From contig NZ_SNWR01000001.1 of the NCBI RefSeq assembly GCF_004362215.1, forward strand, positions 3,826,001 through 3,890,000: DNA of 64,000 bases. Reading direction: 5' to 3'. The DNA comes from Paractinoplanes brasiliensis. GTDB taxonomy: Bacteria > Actinomycetota > Actinomycetes > Mycobacteriales > Micromonosporaceae. Positions 62,245 through 64,000 of this stretch are shown in pieces (within the stretch, counting starts at the first letter, position 1; every line of letters starts with the position of its first letter). The position numbers were made by a program, and so were the translations under genes. The notes below the pieces were generated by a model, which did not search any database, was not told where the DNA came from, and was given only the letters and a program-made list of their open reading frames with translations.

Positions 62245-63042
62245 TCAGGCCGAAGGGACGACCCCGGTCGGCTGGACCGGCGGGGGCGGCGGCGCGTCCA
62301 TGCCCATCGGCGGGCCGGCCGTCTCGGGACCGGGCAGCGTCACGGTGGCCGGCCCGGCGATCTGGTTGGTCACCTTGAGCTCGCCGAACCCCACCCGAGC
62401 CGCGGCCAGCACGCCGTCGTCGGCGTAGCAGTAGATGCCGATGTCGACGGGGTCGGCCAGCGACGCCGAGATCGAGTCGATCGAGTAGCAGGTGCCCTCG
62501 GCCCCGGCCAGCGGCGGCACCTCGGCGACGGAGAGCGCCGCCTGCCGATCGGTGAAGACGGGCAGCCACTGCCGGAACAGCCGCTCGACCTTGGGGGAAT
62601 AGTCGGCCGGCACCCGCTTGCCCGCCTTGGCCACCTTGACGCAGGTCGGGTTGATCGGGTTGGACTGTGAACCCAGCGTGCACTGATAGACGCCGTTCGC
62701 CGTCGAGACGATGCTCACGTCGGCCGCGCCGCCGAGCGCCCCGCCGGTGACGTCGACCCGCCAGGTGCCGTCCCGGCCGACCGTGGCGACCACGTTGCGG
62801 GGCCGGCCCCGGCCGTCGTCGAGCGTGTAGAGAGCCGCGTACGCCGTGTCCATCGCCTGCGCCGCCCGAGCGGCCAGCTCGCTGCGGGCGCGGGACGCGA
62901 CCTCGGCCGAGGGGGCCTGCGACGCGGACGGGGCGGGCTGCGGGTCGCCATCGGAATCGCCCGAGCACGCCGTCACCCCGGTGAGGAGCAACAGGGCGAC
63001 GGACGCGGACAAACCGCGTCGGAACATCGAGCGTGGGCGCAC
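62245..63042 (-). CDS. hypothetical secreted lipoprotein
   Basis: A 265-aa protein with a signal peptide and lipobox VTAC at about residues 22-25, followed by a Pro/Ser/Ala linker and a mixed alpha/beta domain (MDTAYAALYTLDDG, ADVSIVSTANGVYQCTLG) with several cysteines. The C-terminus is Pro-rich. No family is recognised. The GTG at 63042 has AGGAGG 13 bases upstream; the ATG at 63027 is an alternative. It is divergent from the aspartate kinase gene. Confidence 0.82.
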   Translation of the reverse strand: MRPRSMFRRGLSASVALLLLTGVTACSGDSDGDPQPAPSASQAPSAEVASRARSELAARAAQAMDTAYAALYTLDDGRGRPRNVVATVGRDGTWRVDVTGGALGGAADVSIVSTANGVYQCTLGSQSNPINPTCVKVAKAGKRVPADYSPKVERLFRQWLPVFTDRQAALSVAEVPPLAGAEGTCYSIDSISASLADPVDIGIYCYADDGVLAAARVGFGELKVTNQIAGPATVTLPGPETAGPPMGMDAPPPPPVQPTGVVPSA

Positions 63043-63237
63043 CGAGACATTCTCGCCTCCTTCGTCCGTATCGCCCCTCTGCCGGGTTGCTTCGAGCTTC
63101 GGCGTGTCGCGCGTGTCGGGCGATGGATCGGCCGGAATCTGGGATCGCCTGTCGGTCTGCGCCGGGGGCGCGGCTACTGTGGTGGCGATTGTCCTGACCG
63201 GCGCCGCCGGTACGTACAGCCGGAGGATTGGTTCGCC

Positions 63238-64000
<763 letters not shown>

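Overview
The window is a high-GC actinobacterial chromosome segment. Gene content points to the family Micromonosporaceae, probably an Actinoplanes-like organism: a conservon-type signalling operon, a Methyltransf_19/DUF574-type SAM methyltransferase, a DUF885 protein, the tRNA-Ser / SRP RNA / dnaX / ybaB / recR block, leuA next to an aspartate kinase gene, many GTG starts and strong GC bias at third codon positions. This taxonomic call is inferred from content and synteny; no 16S gene is present.

Positions 1-26,900 are ordinary chromosome. They hold a SAM methyltransferase, a TPR-GGDEF cyclase, a QacA-type MFS exporter with a divergent TetR regulator, a second TetR opposite a dienelactone hydrolase, a degenerate UDP-GlcNAc 2-epimerase-like gene coupled to an NTF2-like gene, and a five- to six-gene conservon operon (sensor-like protein, histidine kinase, roadblock, DUF742, GTPase, proline-rich protein). 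A DUF885 protein, a PHP-domain protein, mtnA, a DinB-like protein, tyrA, an M23 lipoprotein, the tadA pair, deoD, tRNA-Ser(CGA) and a STAS-domain protein follow.

Positions 26,914-47,137 are an integrated element of about 20 kb, best described as an actinomycete integrative and conjugative element (AICE). It is bounded by direct repeats of the 3' half of tRNA-Ser(GGA); the intact tRNA lies at the right end. Its backbone comprises a GntR regulator, two Nudix genes, an Spd-like membrane protein, an FtsK/TraB translocase, a DnaB-N/DUF3987 replication protein, an excisionase and a tyrosine integrase. An ISAs1-family IS with perfect 16-bp ends and a 10-bp target duplication has split the integrase just before its catalytic tyrosine, so the element is probably stranded. 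Two low-GC cargo modules sit near the ends: a three-TM protein plus an HD/HSP90-type GHKL ATPase on the left, and an AAA ATPase plus a DUF6414-like protein on the right. Both look like uncharacterised conflict or defence modules and are the most novel content here.

Positions 47,081-64,000 return to chromosome: tRNA-Ser(GGA), SRP RNA, dnaX (unusually long, with a collagen-like 14-residue repeat), ybaB, recR, a complete dipeptide/oligopeptide ABC transporter operon, an HNH-endonuclease-like lipoprotein, leuA preceded by a short leucine-codon leader peptide and hairpin, a lipoprotein, and the 5' part of an aspartate kinase gene that runs off the window.
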